Assembly: GCA_036504155.1 (NCBI GenBank)
Contig: DASXVQ010000235.1
Coordinates: forward strand, 3,605-67,604
Length of the DNA: 64,000 nt
Direction of reading: 5' to 3'
Source: JACRCT01 sp036504155
GTDB taxonomy: Bacteria > Myxococcota > Myxococcia > Myxococcales > UBA5297
The stretch's first letter is position 1. Every line of letters begins with the position of its first letter. Below, one piece after another: positions 1 to 8,902 of this stretch. Both the position numbers and the translations under genes were made by a program. The notes beneath the pieces were generated by a model. That model made no database searches and had not been told where the DNA came from. It was given only the letters and a program-made list of their open reading frames with translations.

Positions 1-185
1 CCGATGCACTGCTGGCCGTCGGGGCAGCACTCGGAGCCGCACTTCTGGAGCTGCGGGCAGGCGCTGGCGTCGGGGCCGGCGACCGCGGTGGAGGCGTCCG
101 GCGGGACGACGGGGACGGCGCCACCGCTGCAGGCGGCAGCGCTGAGCAGGCAGAGGGACAGCGACAATCGAAGGAGCTTGGTCAT
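1..185 (-). CDS. Lipoprotein with Cys-rich region (partial, 3' end outside window)
   Basis: The first 61 codons of a minus-strand gene that runs off the left edge. The start is MTKLLRLSLSLCLLSAAAC: basic n-region, hydrophobic core and a Cys at residue 19 that fits a lipobox (AAAC), so a lipid-anchored secreted protein is likely. An Ala/Pro/Val/Asp-rich linker follows, then a Cys cluster (CPQLQKCGSECCPDGQQC) like the small disulfide-rich modules common in myxobacterial surface lipoproteins. Function is unknown. It is divergent from the zinc-ribbon/TPR gene. Confidence 0.7.
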   Translation of the reverse strand, partial: MTKLLRLSLSLCLLSAAACSGGAVPVVPPDASTAVAGPDASACPQLQKCGSECCPDGQQCI

Positions 186-298
186 GGAATCCTCGGGAAA
201 TGCGGCCGGGGAGGCATTCGCGCCTCCCGCCTGACCCACGGTTCCGGGGCGGGCGCGAGTTTGGGAACCCGGGGCGCCGGGCCCTCTCCGATCGGTGT

Positions 299-306
299 GC
301 TAACCT
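299..306 (+). promoter_or_regulatory. Putative -10 promoter element (GCTAACCT)
   Basis: TAACCT fits the TAnnnT form of a sigma-70-type -10 box. It ends 10 nt before the ATG at 317 and would leave a leader of only a few nucleotides. No good -35 is visible. The same GCTAnnnT motif recurs before several other genes here. Confidence 0.35.
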
Positions 307-316
307 TCGCCTCAAC

Positions 317-1360
317 ATGACCGGCATCACTTGTCCGAGCTGCGGGCGCAGGGCCGAGGTCGGCGACTTCCTCTGCACCCGTTGCGAGACCATCCTCGAC
401 CCCGACGTGCTGCTGGAGGACCCGCTGCCGCCGCGGGAGCCGACCCTCGTCCGGGCGATGCTCTCGCCGCCGGAAGCGACGCTGCGGCGCACCAACCCCG
501 AGCTCCCCATGGAGCTGCGGGAGAAGAAGACGGCGCGGGGCAACACCCGGACCCGGGTCTTCATCATCCCCTTCGAGCTCTCCGACATCCCCACGGTGGT
601 CGCGGGCCTGGACCTGAAGGTGCAGAAGCTCTCCACGTTCGAGGCCTTCGCGCTGTCGATGGTGGACGGGCGCTCGTCGCTCGACGCGCTGCGCCACGCG
701 CTGTCGCTGGGGAAGATGGAGGTCCAGACGCTGGCGGTGTCGCTGGTCGACCGCAAGCTCCTCAGGATGCAGCCGCCTGAAGCGATCTTGCCGCCGCCGC
801 CGAAGAGGAGGGAGCCCGAACCTCCGCGCCCCCCGCCGCCGACCCCGGCCCCGACCTCGACCCCGGAGCGCGCCCGGCCTGCGCCGCCGGTGGAGCTGGA
901 GGAGAACCGGGCGCTGCCCGAGCTCAAGCGCGTGGTGCCGCCGGGAATGGCCAAGCCCTTCCGCTCCGAGCCCGAGCCGCCGCGCCCGGCTGCGCCCAAG
1001 CCGGCGCCGCCGATGCCCAAGCAGGCCTTCGAAGAGGTGCGCCCCAGGGGACCGGTGCCGGAGCACGTCTACGAGTCGCCGCTGCAGCGGGCCATCACGC
1101 TGGAGAAGTCCGGGCGGATCAAGGAGGCGATCACCCACCTCGAGCACGCCATCTCCGTCGCGCCCGACCCCGCGCCGCTCTACAACCGGCTGGCGCTGGT
1201 GCTGCTCAAGGAGCGCCGCGACCTGAAGGGTGCCGAGGCGCTCTTGCACAAGGCGCTCGAGCTGGACCCCGACAGCGACGTCTACCGCCAGAACCTGCTC
1301 AAGATCCTCATGATGTCCGGGGCGACCACCGGCAAGAAGAAGATGCCCAAGCGGCCGTAG
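317..1360 (+). CDS. Zinc-ribbon / proline-rich / TPR protein
   Basis: A 347-residue cytoplasmic protein of unknown function. The N-terminus holds a C4 zinc ribbon (CPSC at about residues 6-9, CTRC at about 20-23). Next comes a conserved globular region (about 75-155), a long Pro/Glu/Arg-rich linker (about 155-240), and a C-terminal TPR-like helical repeat region (about 255-335) whose last helices end in a Lys-rich tail. The open frame extends upstream to 200, but the zinc ribbon begins right at the ATG at 317, which also has a -10-like box just ahead, so this start was chosen. This modular layout is frequent in myxobacterial proteins that resemble DUF4388 or gliding-associated scaffolds. That comparison is an inference only. 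Confidence 0.75.
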   Translation: MTGITCPSCGRRAEVGDFLCTRCETILDPDVLLEDPLPPREPTLVRAMLSPPEATLRRTNPELPMELREKKTARGNTRTRVFIIPFELSDIPTVVAGLDLKVQKLSTFEAFALSMVDGRSSLDALRHALSLGKMEVQTLAVSLVDRKLLRMQPPEAILPPPPKRREPEPPRPPPPTPAPTSTPERARPAPPVELEENRALPELKRVVPPGMAKPFRSEPEPPRPAAPKPAPPMPKQAFEEVRPRGPVPEHVYESPLQRAITLEKSGRIKEAITHLEHAISVAPDPAPLYNRLALVLLKERRDLKGAEALLHKALELDPDSDVYRQNLLKILMMSGATTGKKKMPKRP

Positions 1361-1635
1361 CAGCGGCCGGCCTCCGGGCCGCCTTCCTGCTTCGCTCCGT
1401 GATTCCACTGCTCGGCCCCGCCAAGCCGGTTCGCTAACCTGCCGCCATTGCCCAGCTTTTTGGGCGCCCTTCCGGGCGGGTCCGCCAACCCCCTGATTTT
1501 CCTAGGGTTCGTCCGGGGCCCCCGCAACGATCACATGGGTCCTGTGATATGGACTGGCCCCCGACTTTCGAGGACACCCTGGAATGTCGGACCCACCAGG
1601 TATGAATCATCGCGTCCAGGAAAAGGGGGGACGCT

Positions 1636-2022
1636 ATGACTCAGATGACGATGACCATGGAACTCGAGAGCAAACCGAAGTCGACCCAGCCCAAGCCGGA
1701 TCCGCGCATGCCGGCCAAGCGCGCCCGCAAGAAGCTGGGGCAGCTGTTGCGCAACAAGCGGCTGGGTGAGACCGACTTCCAGCCGTGGCACCCGGTGGGG
1801 CCGTACACGCTGGACTTCTATTCGCCCGAGCTGAAGCTGGCCGTCGAGGTGGACGAGCCGCCCGATCTCTTTGCCGGCGACCGGGACGTGCAGCGCCAGG
1901 CGCACCTGCTGGAGTTCGGCGTGCGCAGCGTGAGGCTGCAGGCGGAGGCGTTGGGAACCGACCTCGAGGGCTGCCTCCAGCGGGTCGCCGAGGCCATCCG
2001 CACCATCCGCGACCTCTCGTAA
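1636..2022 (+). CDS. DUF559-family endonuclease-like protein
   Basis: A 128-residue protein with the DUF559 signature: a basic helix (KRARKKLGQLLRNKRL), then F-W/P-GPYTLDFYSPELKLAVEVD, a stretch with RD and Q (residues about 85-95), and the closing GVRSVRL strand. This family has a restriction-endonuclease/Vsr-like core in which the acidic residues of the DFY and VEVD strands are the presumed metal ligands. The usual VEVDG-H motif is changed to VEVDEPPD here. Its substrate is unknown. A G-rich run upstream (ggggggacgct) can act as the ribosome binding site. A short hairpin terminator follows the gene. Confidence 0.7.
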   Translation: MTQMTMTMELESKPKSTQPKPDPRMPAKRARKKLGQLLRNKRLGETDFQPWHPVGPYTLDFYSPELKLAVEVDEPPDLFAGDRDVQRQAHLLEFGVRSVRLQAEALGTDLEGCLQRVAEAIRTIRDLS

Positions 2023-2038
2023 GCGCGCCGGAAGAGCG

Positions 2039-2071
2039 AAGCCCCTCTCCGCGCGTGGCGAAGAGGGGCTT
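2039..2071. terminator. Hairpin terminator between convergent genes
   Basis: A perfect 10-bp stem (aagcccctct at 2039-2048, agaggggctt at 2062-2071) with a 13-nt loop. It sits between the DUF559 gene and the convergent molybdenum hydroxylase operon. The ends are A/T-rich on both sides, so it can serve both strands. Confidence 0.6.
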
Positions 2072-2097
2072 TCCTTGGGCCTCGAACCTAGACAGCC

Positions 2098-4458
2098 TCA
2101 GCAGTTCTCTTTCTGCTCGCGGAGCGCCCTGAGCACCTTCTCGGCGGTGATGGGCATCTCCTTTATGCGGATGCCGCACGCGTCATAGAGCGCGTCGGAG
2201 ATCGCCGCGGGCGTGGGGATCATCGTGTGCTCGCCGATGCCGCGGGCGCCGAGCGGGCCGTCCTCCTGGGGAGTCTCGACGTAGTGGGCCTCGAGCTTGT
2301 CGGGGATGTCGAGCGCGGTGGGGATCTTGTAGTCCATCAGCGCCGCGTTCCGGGGCTTGCCGGTCTTGGCGTCGAGGATCAGCTCTTCCATCACCGCCGT
2401 GCCCACGCCCTGCACCACGCCGCCGTAGGTCTGGCCCAGGATCATCCCCGGGTTCACGACCTTGCCGACGTCGTAGCAGGCGACGATCCGCTCCAGCTCG
2501 AACACGCCGGTCTCGGGGTCGACCGACAGCTCCACGCCCTGGCAGCCAAAGGTCCACTTCGCCACCGGCTTCTTGCTCTGGCTGGTGTCCGGGTCGAGGA
2601 ACAAGAGGCCATCGGGGACGTAGGTGGTCGCCGCGGCCACCGGCCCGCCGATGGTGTGGCCGTCGGGGAACTGGTAGCCCATGACCAGCTCGGCGAGCTT
2701 CACGCTCTTCTTGGTCTTGGGGTCGGTGACCTTGCAGTTCTTGAGCACCAGCCGGCTCTTGGGCGCCTTGAGCGCCTGCGAGGCCATGTCGAAGAGCTGC
2801 TCCTTGATCATCCCGCTGGCCTTGATCACCGCGTTGCCGGTGGCCCAGGTCTGGCGGCTGGCCACGGTCTGCCAGTCGTAGGGCGACAGGTCGGTGTCGG
2901 GGTTGCCGCGGACGCGGATCTTCTCCATCGGCAGGTCGAGCATCTCGGCCGCGTACTGCGCCGCCACGGTCTTCAGGCCCTGGCCGTAGTCGATGCCGGA
3001 GATGAGGATCTCCAGGGTCTCGTCCTCGCAGAACTTCAGGACCACCGAGGAGCTGGCGTTGTTGGGCATCGCCGGGGCCTTCACCGCGCAGGCCAGGCCC
3101 TTGCCGTGGTACTTGCCGTCCTTGCCCAGCACCCAGTCCTTGGTCGTGCGCGGCGCCTTCCGGGCGATCTTCATCTGCTCGTCGATCTTCTTGATGCACT
3201 TGTCGACGCGGCCCGCGAACTTGCCCAGCACCTGGCCGGTCACGGTGGTCTTGCCCGGGCCCAGGCAGTTCATCAGGCGGAACTGCACCGGGTCGATGGC
3301 CAGCTCGCGCGCCACCATGTCCATCTGCTGCTCGAGCGCCCAGTGGATCTCCTGCATCCCGAAGCCGCGGTAGGCGCTGCCCACCGGCTTGTTGGTGTAG
3401 ACGCCGATGGAGTCGCCCCAGACGTTGGGGAAGAAGTACGCCCCGCCGCAGGTGTAGCCGGCCGCGCGCACCACGTTGACGCCGTAGCCGCCGTAGGCGC
3501 CGCAGTCCCACAGGTAGCGCATCTTCTGCGCCTGGACCTTGCCCTTCCTGTCCACGCCGGTGACCAGCGTCGCGGTCAGGCCCTGGCGCACGACCGTGGC
3601 GTAGAACTCCTCGCTGCGGTCCACCGCCACCTTGACCGGCCGGCCGTTGGTCTTCATCGCCAGCGCCACGGCGATCGGCTCGAGGTTGATGCCGGCCTTG
3701 CCGCCGAAGCCGCCGCCGACGTAGGGCACGTTCACGTTGATGTCGCCGTGCGGCACCTTGAAGCACGCCGAGAGCAGGTGGCGCACGGTGAAGGGGCTCT
3801 GCGCCGAGGTGTGCACCTGGATGCGGCCGGCGCTGTCCACCCGGGCCACGCTGATGTGCGGCTCCATCGGCACGCACTGGACCTGCGGGACCTTGAAGGT
3901 GTTCTCGAAGACGTGCTCGCACTTCTTGAGCGCGCCCTCGTAGTCGCCCTTGCGGACCTTGAGGTGGTTGTTGATGTTGCTGCCGGCCTTGGGGGTGACC
4001 CACGGCACGACCTCGTACTTGCCCAGGTCGGGGTGGACCAGCGGCGCGCCGTCCTTGATGCCTTCCAGCACGTCGAAGATCGGCTCGAGCGGCTCGTAGT
4101 CCACCTCGACCAGCCGGGCGGCCTCCCAGGCGGCCTCGGGGGTCTCGGCGGCCACCGCCGCCACCGCGTCGCCGACGAAGCGCACGCGGTCGGTGGCGAA
4201 GACGGTCTGGTCCTTGAGGTAGATGCCGGTGTGGAGCGGGAACTCCTTGCCGGTGGCGATGGCGCGCACCCCGGGGACCTTCAGCGCCCGGTCGGTGCGG
4301 ATTCCCTTCACCAGCGCGTGGGCGTGCGGGGAGCGGACCACGCAGGCGTGCAGCAGGCGGGAGAACTTGAGGTCCCCGGTGTAGATGGCGGCGCCGGTGA
4401 CCTTCTCCAGCGCGTCGACGCGGTCGACGGACTTGCCGACGTACTTGGTGGCGCTCAT
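2098..4458 (-). CDS. Molybdopterin-binding large subunit of a xanthine dehydrogenase-family hydroxylase
   Basis: A 786-residue catalytic subunit of the molybdenum hydroxylase (xanthine dehydrogenase/aldehyde oxidase) family. It has the N-terminal a/b-hammerhead domain (about residues 15-125), the conserved GGGFGGK loop (248-254) that contacts the molybdenum cofactor, an AYRGFGMQE motif, and GARGIGE near the C-terminus, whose Glu743 matches the catalytic glutamate. It is third in an operon (FAD subunit, 2Fe-2S subunit, Mo subunit). Its ATG overlaps the 2Fe-2S stop by 4 bp (ATGA). The longer upstream frame reads antiparallel to the family and was discarded. The substrate (purine, aromatic CoA, aldehyde or CO) cannot be told. 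No MoCo maturation gene lies nearby. Confidence 0.92.
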   Translation of the reverse strand: MSATKYVGKSVDRVDALEKVTGAAIYTGDLKFSRLLHACVVRSPHAHALVKGIRTDRALKVPGVRAIATGKEFPLHTGIYLKDQTVFATDRVRFVGDAVAAVAAETPEAAWEAARLVEVDYEPLEPIFDVLEGIKDGAPLVHPDLGKYEVVPWVTPKAGSNINNHLKVRKGDYEGALKKCEHVFENTFKVPQVQCVPMEPHISVARVDSAGRIQVHTSAQSPFTVRHLLSACFKVPHGDINVNVPYVGGGFGGKAGINLEPIAVALAMKTNGRPVKVAVDRSEEFYATVVRQGLTATLVTGVDRKGKVQAQKMRYLWDCGAYGGYGVNVVRAAGYTCGGAYFFPNVWGDSIGVYTNKPVGSAYRGFGMQEIHWALEQQMDMVARELAIDPVQFRLMNCLGPGKTTVTGQVLGKFAGRVDKCIKKIDEQMKIARKAPRTTKDWVLGKDGKYHGKGLACAVKAPAMPNNASSSVVLKFCEDETLEILISGIDYGQGLKTVAAQYAAEMLDLPMEKIRVRGNPDTDLSPYDWQTVASRQTWATGNAVIKASGMIKEQLFDMASQALKAPKSRLVLKNCKVTDPKTKKSVKLAELVMGYQFPDGHTIGGPVAAATTYVPDGLLFLDPDTSQSKKPVAKWTFGCQGVELSVDPETGVFELERIVACYDVGKVVNPGMILGQTYGGVVQGVGTAVMEELILDAKTGKPRNAALMDYKIPTALDIPDKLEAHYVETPQEDGPLGARGIGEHTMIPTPAAISDALYDACGIRIKEMPITAEKVLRALREQKENC

Positions 4459-4955
4459 GCGACCCTCCCGGACTTGCTCTCGGCGCGCACTTCCTTGGCG
4501 GCGGCCTGGATGGACTCGATGATCTGCTTGTAGCCGGTGCAGCGGCAGAGGTTGCCGGCCAGCGCGGTCTTGATCTCCAGCTCGCTCGGCTCGGGCTTCT
4601 CGTGGAGCAGGCCCAGGGCGGTGATGATCATCCCCGGCGTGCAGAAGCCGCACTGCACCGCGTGGTGCTTGAGGAAGCTCTGCTGCAGCGGGTGCAGGCT
4701 CTTGGCGCCGCCGATGCCCTCGATGGTGACGATCTCCTTGCCGTCGACCTCGGCGGCGAGGATGAGGCAGCTGTTCACGGCCTTGCCGTCGAGCAGCACC
4801 ATGCAGGAGCCGCACTCGCCCTCGTTGCAGCCTTCCTTGGCGCCGGTGAGGTTGAGGTTCTCGCGCAGGAACGTGAGCAGCGTGGTGTTGGCCTGGACGC
4901 TCTGCGCCTCGTCGATGCCGTTGACGCGGACCTTGATCTCGATCGTGTCGTTCAT
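4455..4955 (-). CDS. 2Fe-2S small subunit of molybdenum hydroxylase
   Basis: A 166-residue iron-sulfur subunit that passes electrons from the Mo site to FAD. A plant-type ferredoxin domain carries Cys43, Cys48, Cys51 and Cys63. The second four-helix domain carries Cys102, Cys105, Cys137 and Cys139 in the CGFCTPGM and CRCTGY motifs. Length and both clusters are complete for the family. It lies between the FAD subunit (14-bp gap) and the Mo subunit (4-bp ATGA overlap), which fits co-translation of a three-subunit enzyme. The start ATG at 4955 begins right at the conserved first beta strand. Confidence 0.93.
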   Translation of the reverse strand: MNDTIEIKVRVNGIDEAQSVQANTTLLTFLRENLNLTGAKEGCNEGECGSCMVLLDGKAVNSCLILAAEVDGKEIVTIEGIGGAKSLHPLQQSFLKHHAVQCGFCTPGMIITALGLLHEKPEPSELEIKTALAGNLCRCTGYKQIIESIQAAAKEVRAESKSGRVA

Positions 4956-4969
4956 GGGATGGCTCCGAA

Positions 4970-5812
4970 TCAGGCGAGGGCGGTCAGGCCGCGGGCGGTG
5001 AGCACGCCGACCATCTCGCGGCGGTACTCGGCGGTGCCGCGCAGGTCGGTGATGGGGCTGCAGGCCACGGCGGCCAGCTGCGCCGCCTTCTGGATGGAGC
5101 TGGCGCTCAGGCCGTCCTCGTCGAGGACCAGCTCGGCCTGCGTCACGCGCAGCGGGGTGGGGGCGACGGCGGCGAGCGCCACGCGGTGCGGGCCCTGGCC
5201 GTTGGCGCGGGTGACCAGCACGCCCACGGTGGCCAGGTCCATGCCCTTGCGCCGCGACAGGCGCAGGTACCTGCCGGCGAAGTCGGCGGTGGTGTTGGGC
5301 AGCAGGATCTCGGTGACGATCTCCCCGCCGTCGAGCGCGGTCTTGCCCGGGCCCTTGAAGAACTCGGAGAGGGAGAGCTTGCGCGGCCCCTTGGGGCCGT
5401 CGATGCCCACCGCGGCCTCCAGCGCCAGCAGCGCGATGGCGGTGTCCGCGGCCGGGGAGGCGTTGCAGATGTTGCCGGCCAGCGTGGCGCGGTTGCGCAG
5501 CGGCCAGGCGCCCACCTCGTCGATGCACTGCAGGAGCGCGACGTAGCGCTTGGCGATGACCGGGTGCGCGGCCACCGCCGCCATGGTCGCCGTGCCGCCG
5601 ATGGAGACGCCGCCGTCGGAGGTCAGGCGGATCTCGCTCAGCTCGGGGATGCGCTTGAGGTCGACGACGCGGGCCACGTGGTGCCGCGCCCGCATCTGCG
5701 GCAGGAGGTCGGTGCCGCCGGCCAGGTACTTCGAGCCCGGCACTTCGGACCACAACGACGCCGCTTCCCGCACGCTCTTGGCCGCGCGGTACTCGAACCG
5801 TGACAGCAGCAT
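4970..5812 (-). CDS. FAD-binding subunit of molybdenum hydroxylase
   Basis: A 280-residue medium subunit that binds FAD and passes electrons to the final acceptor. Both FAD signatures are present: AGGTDLL at residues 31-37 and TLAGNICNASP at 110-120. A CO-dehydrogenase flavoprotein C-terminal domain follows. It is the first gene of the operon. A Shine-Dalgarno (TGGAG) lies 6-7 nt before the ATG. The 158-bp divergent region upstream is shared with the beta-helix protein gene. Confidence 0.92.
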   Translation of the reverse strand: MLLSRFEYRAAKSVREAASLWSEVPGSKYLAGGTDLLPQMRARHHVARVVDLKRIPELSEIRLTSDGGVSIGGTATMAAVAAHPVIAKRYVALLQCIDEVGAWPLRNRATLAGNICNASPAADTAIALLALEAAVGIDGPKGPRKLSLSEFFKGPGKTALDGGEIVTEILLPNTTADFAGRYLRLSRRKGMDLATVGVLVTRANGQGPHRVALAAVAPTPLRVTQAELVLDEDGLSASSIQKAAQLAAVACSPITDLRGTAEYRREMVGVLTARGLTALA

Positions 5813-5931
5813 GAATCGCTCCAGGGGTGGTGGACGGTCAGCCTGCCGACAGACGCAAAGAAAGGCCCGATTTTGCTCAAGAAGCCTCTCGCGGGCAACC
5901 GCGCTGCGCGCCCTCCAGAAGGGCTGCCAGG

Positions 5932-5940
5932 TGGGATAAT
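5932..5940 (+). promoter_or_regulatory. Extended -10 promoter (TGG-GATAAT)
   Basis: GATAAT with an upstream TGn, 30 nt before the ATG of the beta-helix protein gene. No clear -35, which is usual for extended -10 promoters. The same bases also loosely fit a GG-N10-GC spacing, but the sigma-70 reading is better. Confidence 0.4.
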
Positions 5941-5970
5941 GCCTGCTCCTCGCGCCAAGGAGCCGCGCTC

Positions 5971-7998
5971 ATGACCCGCATCCGCCCCTGCGGCCTCGCC
6001 CTCGTCTGCAGCCTGCTCGCCGCCTCCCCCGCTTGGGCCGACGACGTGCTCCACCCGGGGACCGCGCGGCTCGACCGGCCGACGCTCACCGCCCTGGGCG
6101 TGCAGTGGCCGGTCAGCGGAGACGACGATCACGACGCGCAGGTCTCGCTGCGCTACCGGGTCAAGGGCTCCGGGGCGGCCTGGCGCGACGCGCTTGCCTT
6201 GATCCGCGTCCACCCGGAGGTCGTGGCCGGGCGCACCGTGGAGCCGCAGTTCGCCGGCTCGGTCTTCGATCTCTTGCCGGCGACGACCTACGAGCTCGAG
6301 CTGCGCGCCACCGACCCCGACGGCGCGGTGGACCAGACCACGATCCTTGAGGCGACGACGCGGGCCGTGCCGCGCGATCCGGCGAGCCCGAACCAGAAGA
6401 CGGTGACCGACGTGGCCTCGCTCAACTCGGCGATGGGCGCGGCGGCGCCGGGCGACGTCATCGAGCTGGCGAACGGGACCTACGCCGGGACCTTCTCCTG
6501 GTCCAAGAGCGGCACCGCGCAGAACCCCATCGTCGTGCGCGGGGCGAGCGCCGGCGGGGTCGTCCTCGACGGCGGCGGCACCACCGGGAACGTCATCGAG
6601 GTCTACGGCAGCTTCGTGCACCTGGAGCGCATGACCGTCCAGAACGGCAACCGCGGCATCCGCTTCCAGACCGCCGGGGCCGAGGGAAACGTCGTGCGCC
6701 GGGTGCACCTCAGGGCCGTGAGGCTGGGCATCGGATCCAAGCAGGACCAGAAGGACTTCTACATCGCCGACAACGACGTCGAGGGCTTGCTCCGCTGGCC
6801 GGCGGTCTACAGCGACGACGGCGGCTCGCACGCCAACGACGACGGCATCCACGTGGAGGGCGACGGGCACGTGGTCTGCCACAACCGGATCGTCGGCTTC
6901 GGCGACTCCATGAAGGTCGAGCAGGACGGCGCCCGGGCGGTGGACTTCTACGGGAACGAGGTCCTCTCCGGCTACGACAACGGGCTGGAGTTGGACGGCA
7001 GCGAGGGCAACGTGCGCTGCCTGCGCAACCGCTTCACCAACACCTACGCGACCCTCAGCTTCCAGCCCATCTTCGGCGGGCCGGCGTACGCGCTGCGCAA
7101 CGTGGTGGTGAACGTCGCCAACGAGCAGATGAAGTTCCACGCGCTGGGCGGCACGCCTCCGCTCGAGCCCAGCGGCATCGTGGTGCTCCACAACACCTTC
7201 GTCAGCCCCAAGAACGCGCTCCTCAACAGCACCGGCGCGACCTCGCACCACTTCGTCGTCGGGAACAACCTCTTCTTCGGCCCGGCGGCGCCCGAGAACG
7301 ACAAGACGGTGGACTGGCTGGGGCCCGTCGACGACGGGAGCTTCGACTACAACGCCTATTTCCCGGACAAGGAGTTCCGCTTCAACCTGCCGCCCAACGG
7401 GCAGGTGAGGTACGCCAGCTTCGCGGCGATGCAGGCGGGCGGGGTGGTGGAGGCGCACGGCGTGCTGCTGACGGGATCGCCGTTCGCCAACGGGCTGCAG
7501 CCGCCGGCGACCTACCAGGAGAACCTCGCCGCCCAGGACGTCACGCTCGCCGCCGGCGCGGGCGCCGTCGACAGGGGCAGGGTCTACGCCAACGTCAACG
7601 ACGGCTACCAGGGCGTGGCGCCGGACCTGGGCGCGCTGGAGCGCGGCTGCGCCTTGCCGATCTACGGGCCGCGGCCGGAGGGCACCGACGAGTCCAACGC
7701 CCCGACCGGCTGCGTCGCCCCGCTGCCTCCCGGTTCCGATGCCGGTACGCCCGGGGGGCCGGACGGCTCGCTCGTGCCGCCGGGCTCGGATGCCGCGGCC
7801 GCCACGGTCGACGGCGCGGTGAGCGGGCCTGGCCTGGACGCGGGAGCCGCCACCGCCGCGGATTCCGGGACGCCGGGAGTGGCGAGCTCCGGTTGCGGGT
7901 GCGCGGCGGGGGCACCCGGGGCAGGCTCCTTCGGCTTGGTGCTCCTGGTGTCGGCCCTGCGGCGCCGGGCCCGGGACCCCGGCGCTGGGGCCCGGTAG
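5971..7998 (+). CDS. Secreted right-handed beta-helix protein with MYXO-CTERM-like tail
   Basis: A 675-residue secreted protein. The order is: signal peptide (residues 1-23, ending in ASPAWA-DD), a fibronectin III-like domain (about 30-125), and a parallel beta-helix resembling polysaccharide lyases (about 140-530, starting with the typical GDVIELANGTYAG motif). After it come a low-complexity Asp/Ala/Gly/Pro linker and a C-terminal sorting-type tail with a Cys-Gly pair (SSGCGC), a hydrophobic helix and an Arg-rich end. That tail resembles the MYXO-CTERM signal of Myxococcota and suggests anchoring at the cell surface. A strong AAGGAG lies 8 nt before the ATG. Binding or cleavage of polysaccharide is plausible, but no catalytic residues were identified. 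Confidence 0.85.
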   Translation: MTRIRPCGLALVCSLLAASPAWADDVLHPGTARLDRPTLTALGVQWPVSGDDDHDAQVSLRYRVKGSGAAWRDALALIRVHPEVVAGRTVEPQFAGSVFDLLPATTYELELRATDPDGAVDQTTILEATTRAVPRDPASPNQKTVTDVASLNSAMGAAAPGDVIELANGTYAGTFSWSKSGTAQNPIVVRGASAGGVVLDGGGTTGNVIEVYGSFVHLERMTVQNGNRGIRFQTAGAEGNVVRRVHLRAVRLGIGSKQDQKDFYIADNDVEGLLRWPAVYSDDGGSHANDDGIHVEGDGHVVCHNRIVGFGDSMKVEQDGARAVDFYGNEVLSGYDNGLELDGSEGNVRCLRNRFTNTYATLSFQPIFGGPAYALRNVVVNVANEQMKFHALGGTPPLEPSGIVVLHNTFVSPKNALLNSTGATSHHFVVGNNLFFGPAAPENDKTVDWLGPVDDGSFDYNAYFPDKEFRFNLPPNGQVRYASFAAMQAGGVVEAHGVLLTGSPFANGLQPPATYQENLAAQDVTLAAGAGAVDRGRVYANVNDGYQGVAPDLGALERGCALPIYGPRPEGTDESNAPTGCVAPLPPGSDAGTPGGPDGSLVPPGSDAAAATVDGAVSGPGLDAGAATAADSGTPGVASSGCGCAAGAPGAGSFGLVLLVSALRRRARDPGAGAR

Positions 7999-8068
7999 CG
8001 CCGGGAGCGCCCGCCTCCCCGACCGCCGGCTCGCCCCGTGGCGCTCGCACCCGGAGGCCGGGCTGGGC

Positions 8069-8074
8069 TAGCAT
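8069..8074 (+). promoter_or_regulatory. Putative -10 element (GCTAGCAT)
   Basis: TAGCAT preceded by GC, about 34 nt ahead of the ATG at 8108. It leaves room for a leader with the SD-like AGAGG. Confidence 0.35.
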
Positions 8075-8107
8075 CCGGCCCATCTCAAAACCCCTCAGAG
8101 GTCTTCG

Positions 8108-8899
8108 ATGAAGCTCGCAAACGTCCTCGCCGCCGCGGCGCTCTTCGCGTCGTCGCTCGCCTTCGCCGCCGAGCCGGCCAAGAAGGAGGCGGCCGCGCCG
8201 GCCAAGGCCGCCGAGCCCGCCAAGAAGGAAGCCCCGAAGAAGGACCCGCCGATCCCGGAGACGAAGGCGACCGTGACCGACTCCTCGGTGCCGGTCGAGA
8301 CCCAGGACGATGCGCGCAAGCTCGCCGAGGCCTACCTCAACGCCATCGCCAAGAAGGGCGGAGACGAGGCCCTCGAGTCGCTGCTCGGCGGCGCCACGCT
8401 GCGCGCGCGGTCGTACTCCATCCCGGACTGGAAGATCGTCAGCCGGCCGAAGCACCGGCACGAGGTGGGCACGGTCGAGGCGCTCAACGGCTTCGTCACC
8501 AGCATCGACGCCTCGGCGCGCGCCGCGCTGGCCAGGCTCCAGGGCGGCGGCGGCGGCCCGACCGGCGACCTGAACGAGCTGACCGCGGAGGACGCGACCA
8601 AGATCCTCGACCCGACCCGCAAGAAGGCGAAGGCCTTCATCACCAACTACCCGGTGTTCGCCTACATCGCCCGCGCCGACAAGCCGGTCTACTGGCACCC
8701 CGAGAACCCGTTCCGCAAGCTGCTCACGGACGTCGGCGAGAAGGGCGAGTACCAGGCCGACCTGGACCTGTTCTGGGTCGAGACCGCCCGAGAGGGCATG
8801 CCGGCGCGCCAGTGGCCGCTGCGCGTGGTGCGCTTCCAGGCCAACGGCAAGGACACCGGCCTGAAGATCCTGCCGGCGAGCGACTGGAACGCGGAGTAG
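8108..8899 (+). CDS. Secreted protein of unknown function with AEPAKKEA repeats
   Basis: A 263-residue exported protein. A signal peptide (about residues 1-21, cleavage after AFA) is followed by a Lys/Ala/Glu/Pro-rich flexible segment with near repeats of AEPAKKEA (about 22-55), like a periplasmic spacer. The globular domain (about 60-263) is predicted alpha/beta with a Gly run (GGGGG at about 140). No known family was recognised. AGAGGTCTTCG before the ATG acts as the SD region. The gene converges on the PAP2-like gene with a gap of 3 bp and no terminator between. Confidence 0.7.
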   Translation: MKLANVLAAAALFASSLAFAAEPAKKEAAAPAKAAEPAKKEAPKKDPPIPETKATVTDSSVPVETQDDARKLAEAYLNAIAKKGGDEALESLLGGATLRARSYSIPDWKIVSRPKHRHEVGTVEALNGFVTSIDASARAALARLQGGGGGPTGDLNELTAEDATKILDPTRKKAKAFITNYPVFAYIARADKPVYWHPENPFRKLLTDVGEKGEYQADLDLFWVETAREGMPARQWPLRVVRFQANGKDTGLKILPASDWNAE

Positions 8900-8902
8900 T
8901 CG

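Noticed and set aside
2227..4533. Open frame of 768 codons on the plus strand
   Set aside because: Antisense to the molybdenum hydroxylase large subunit, whose motifs are clear on the other strand.
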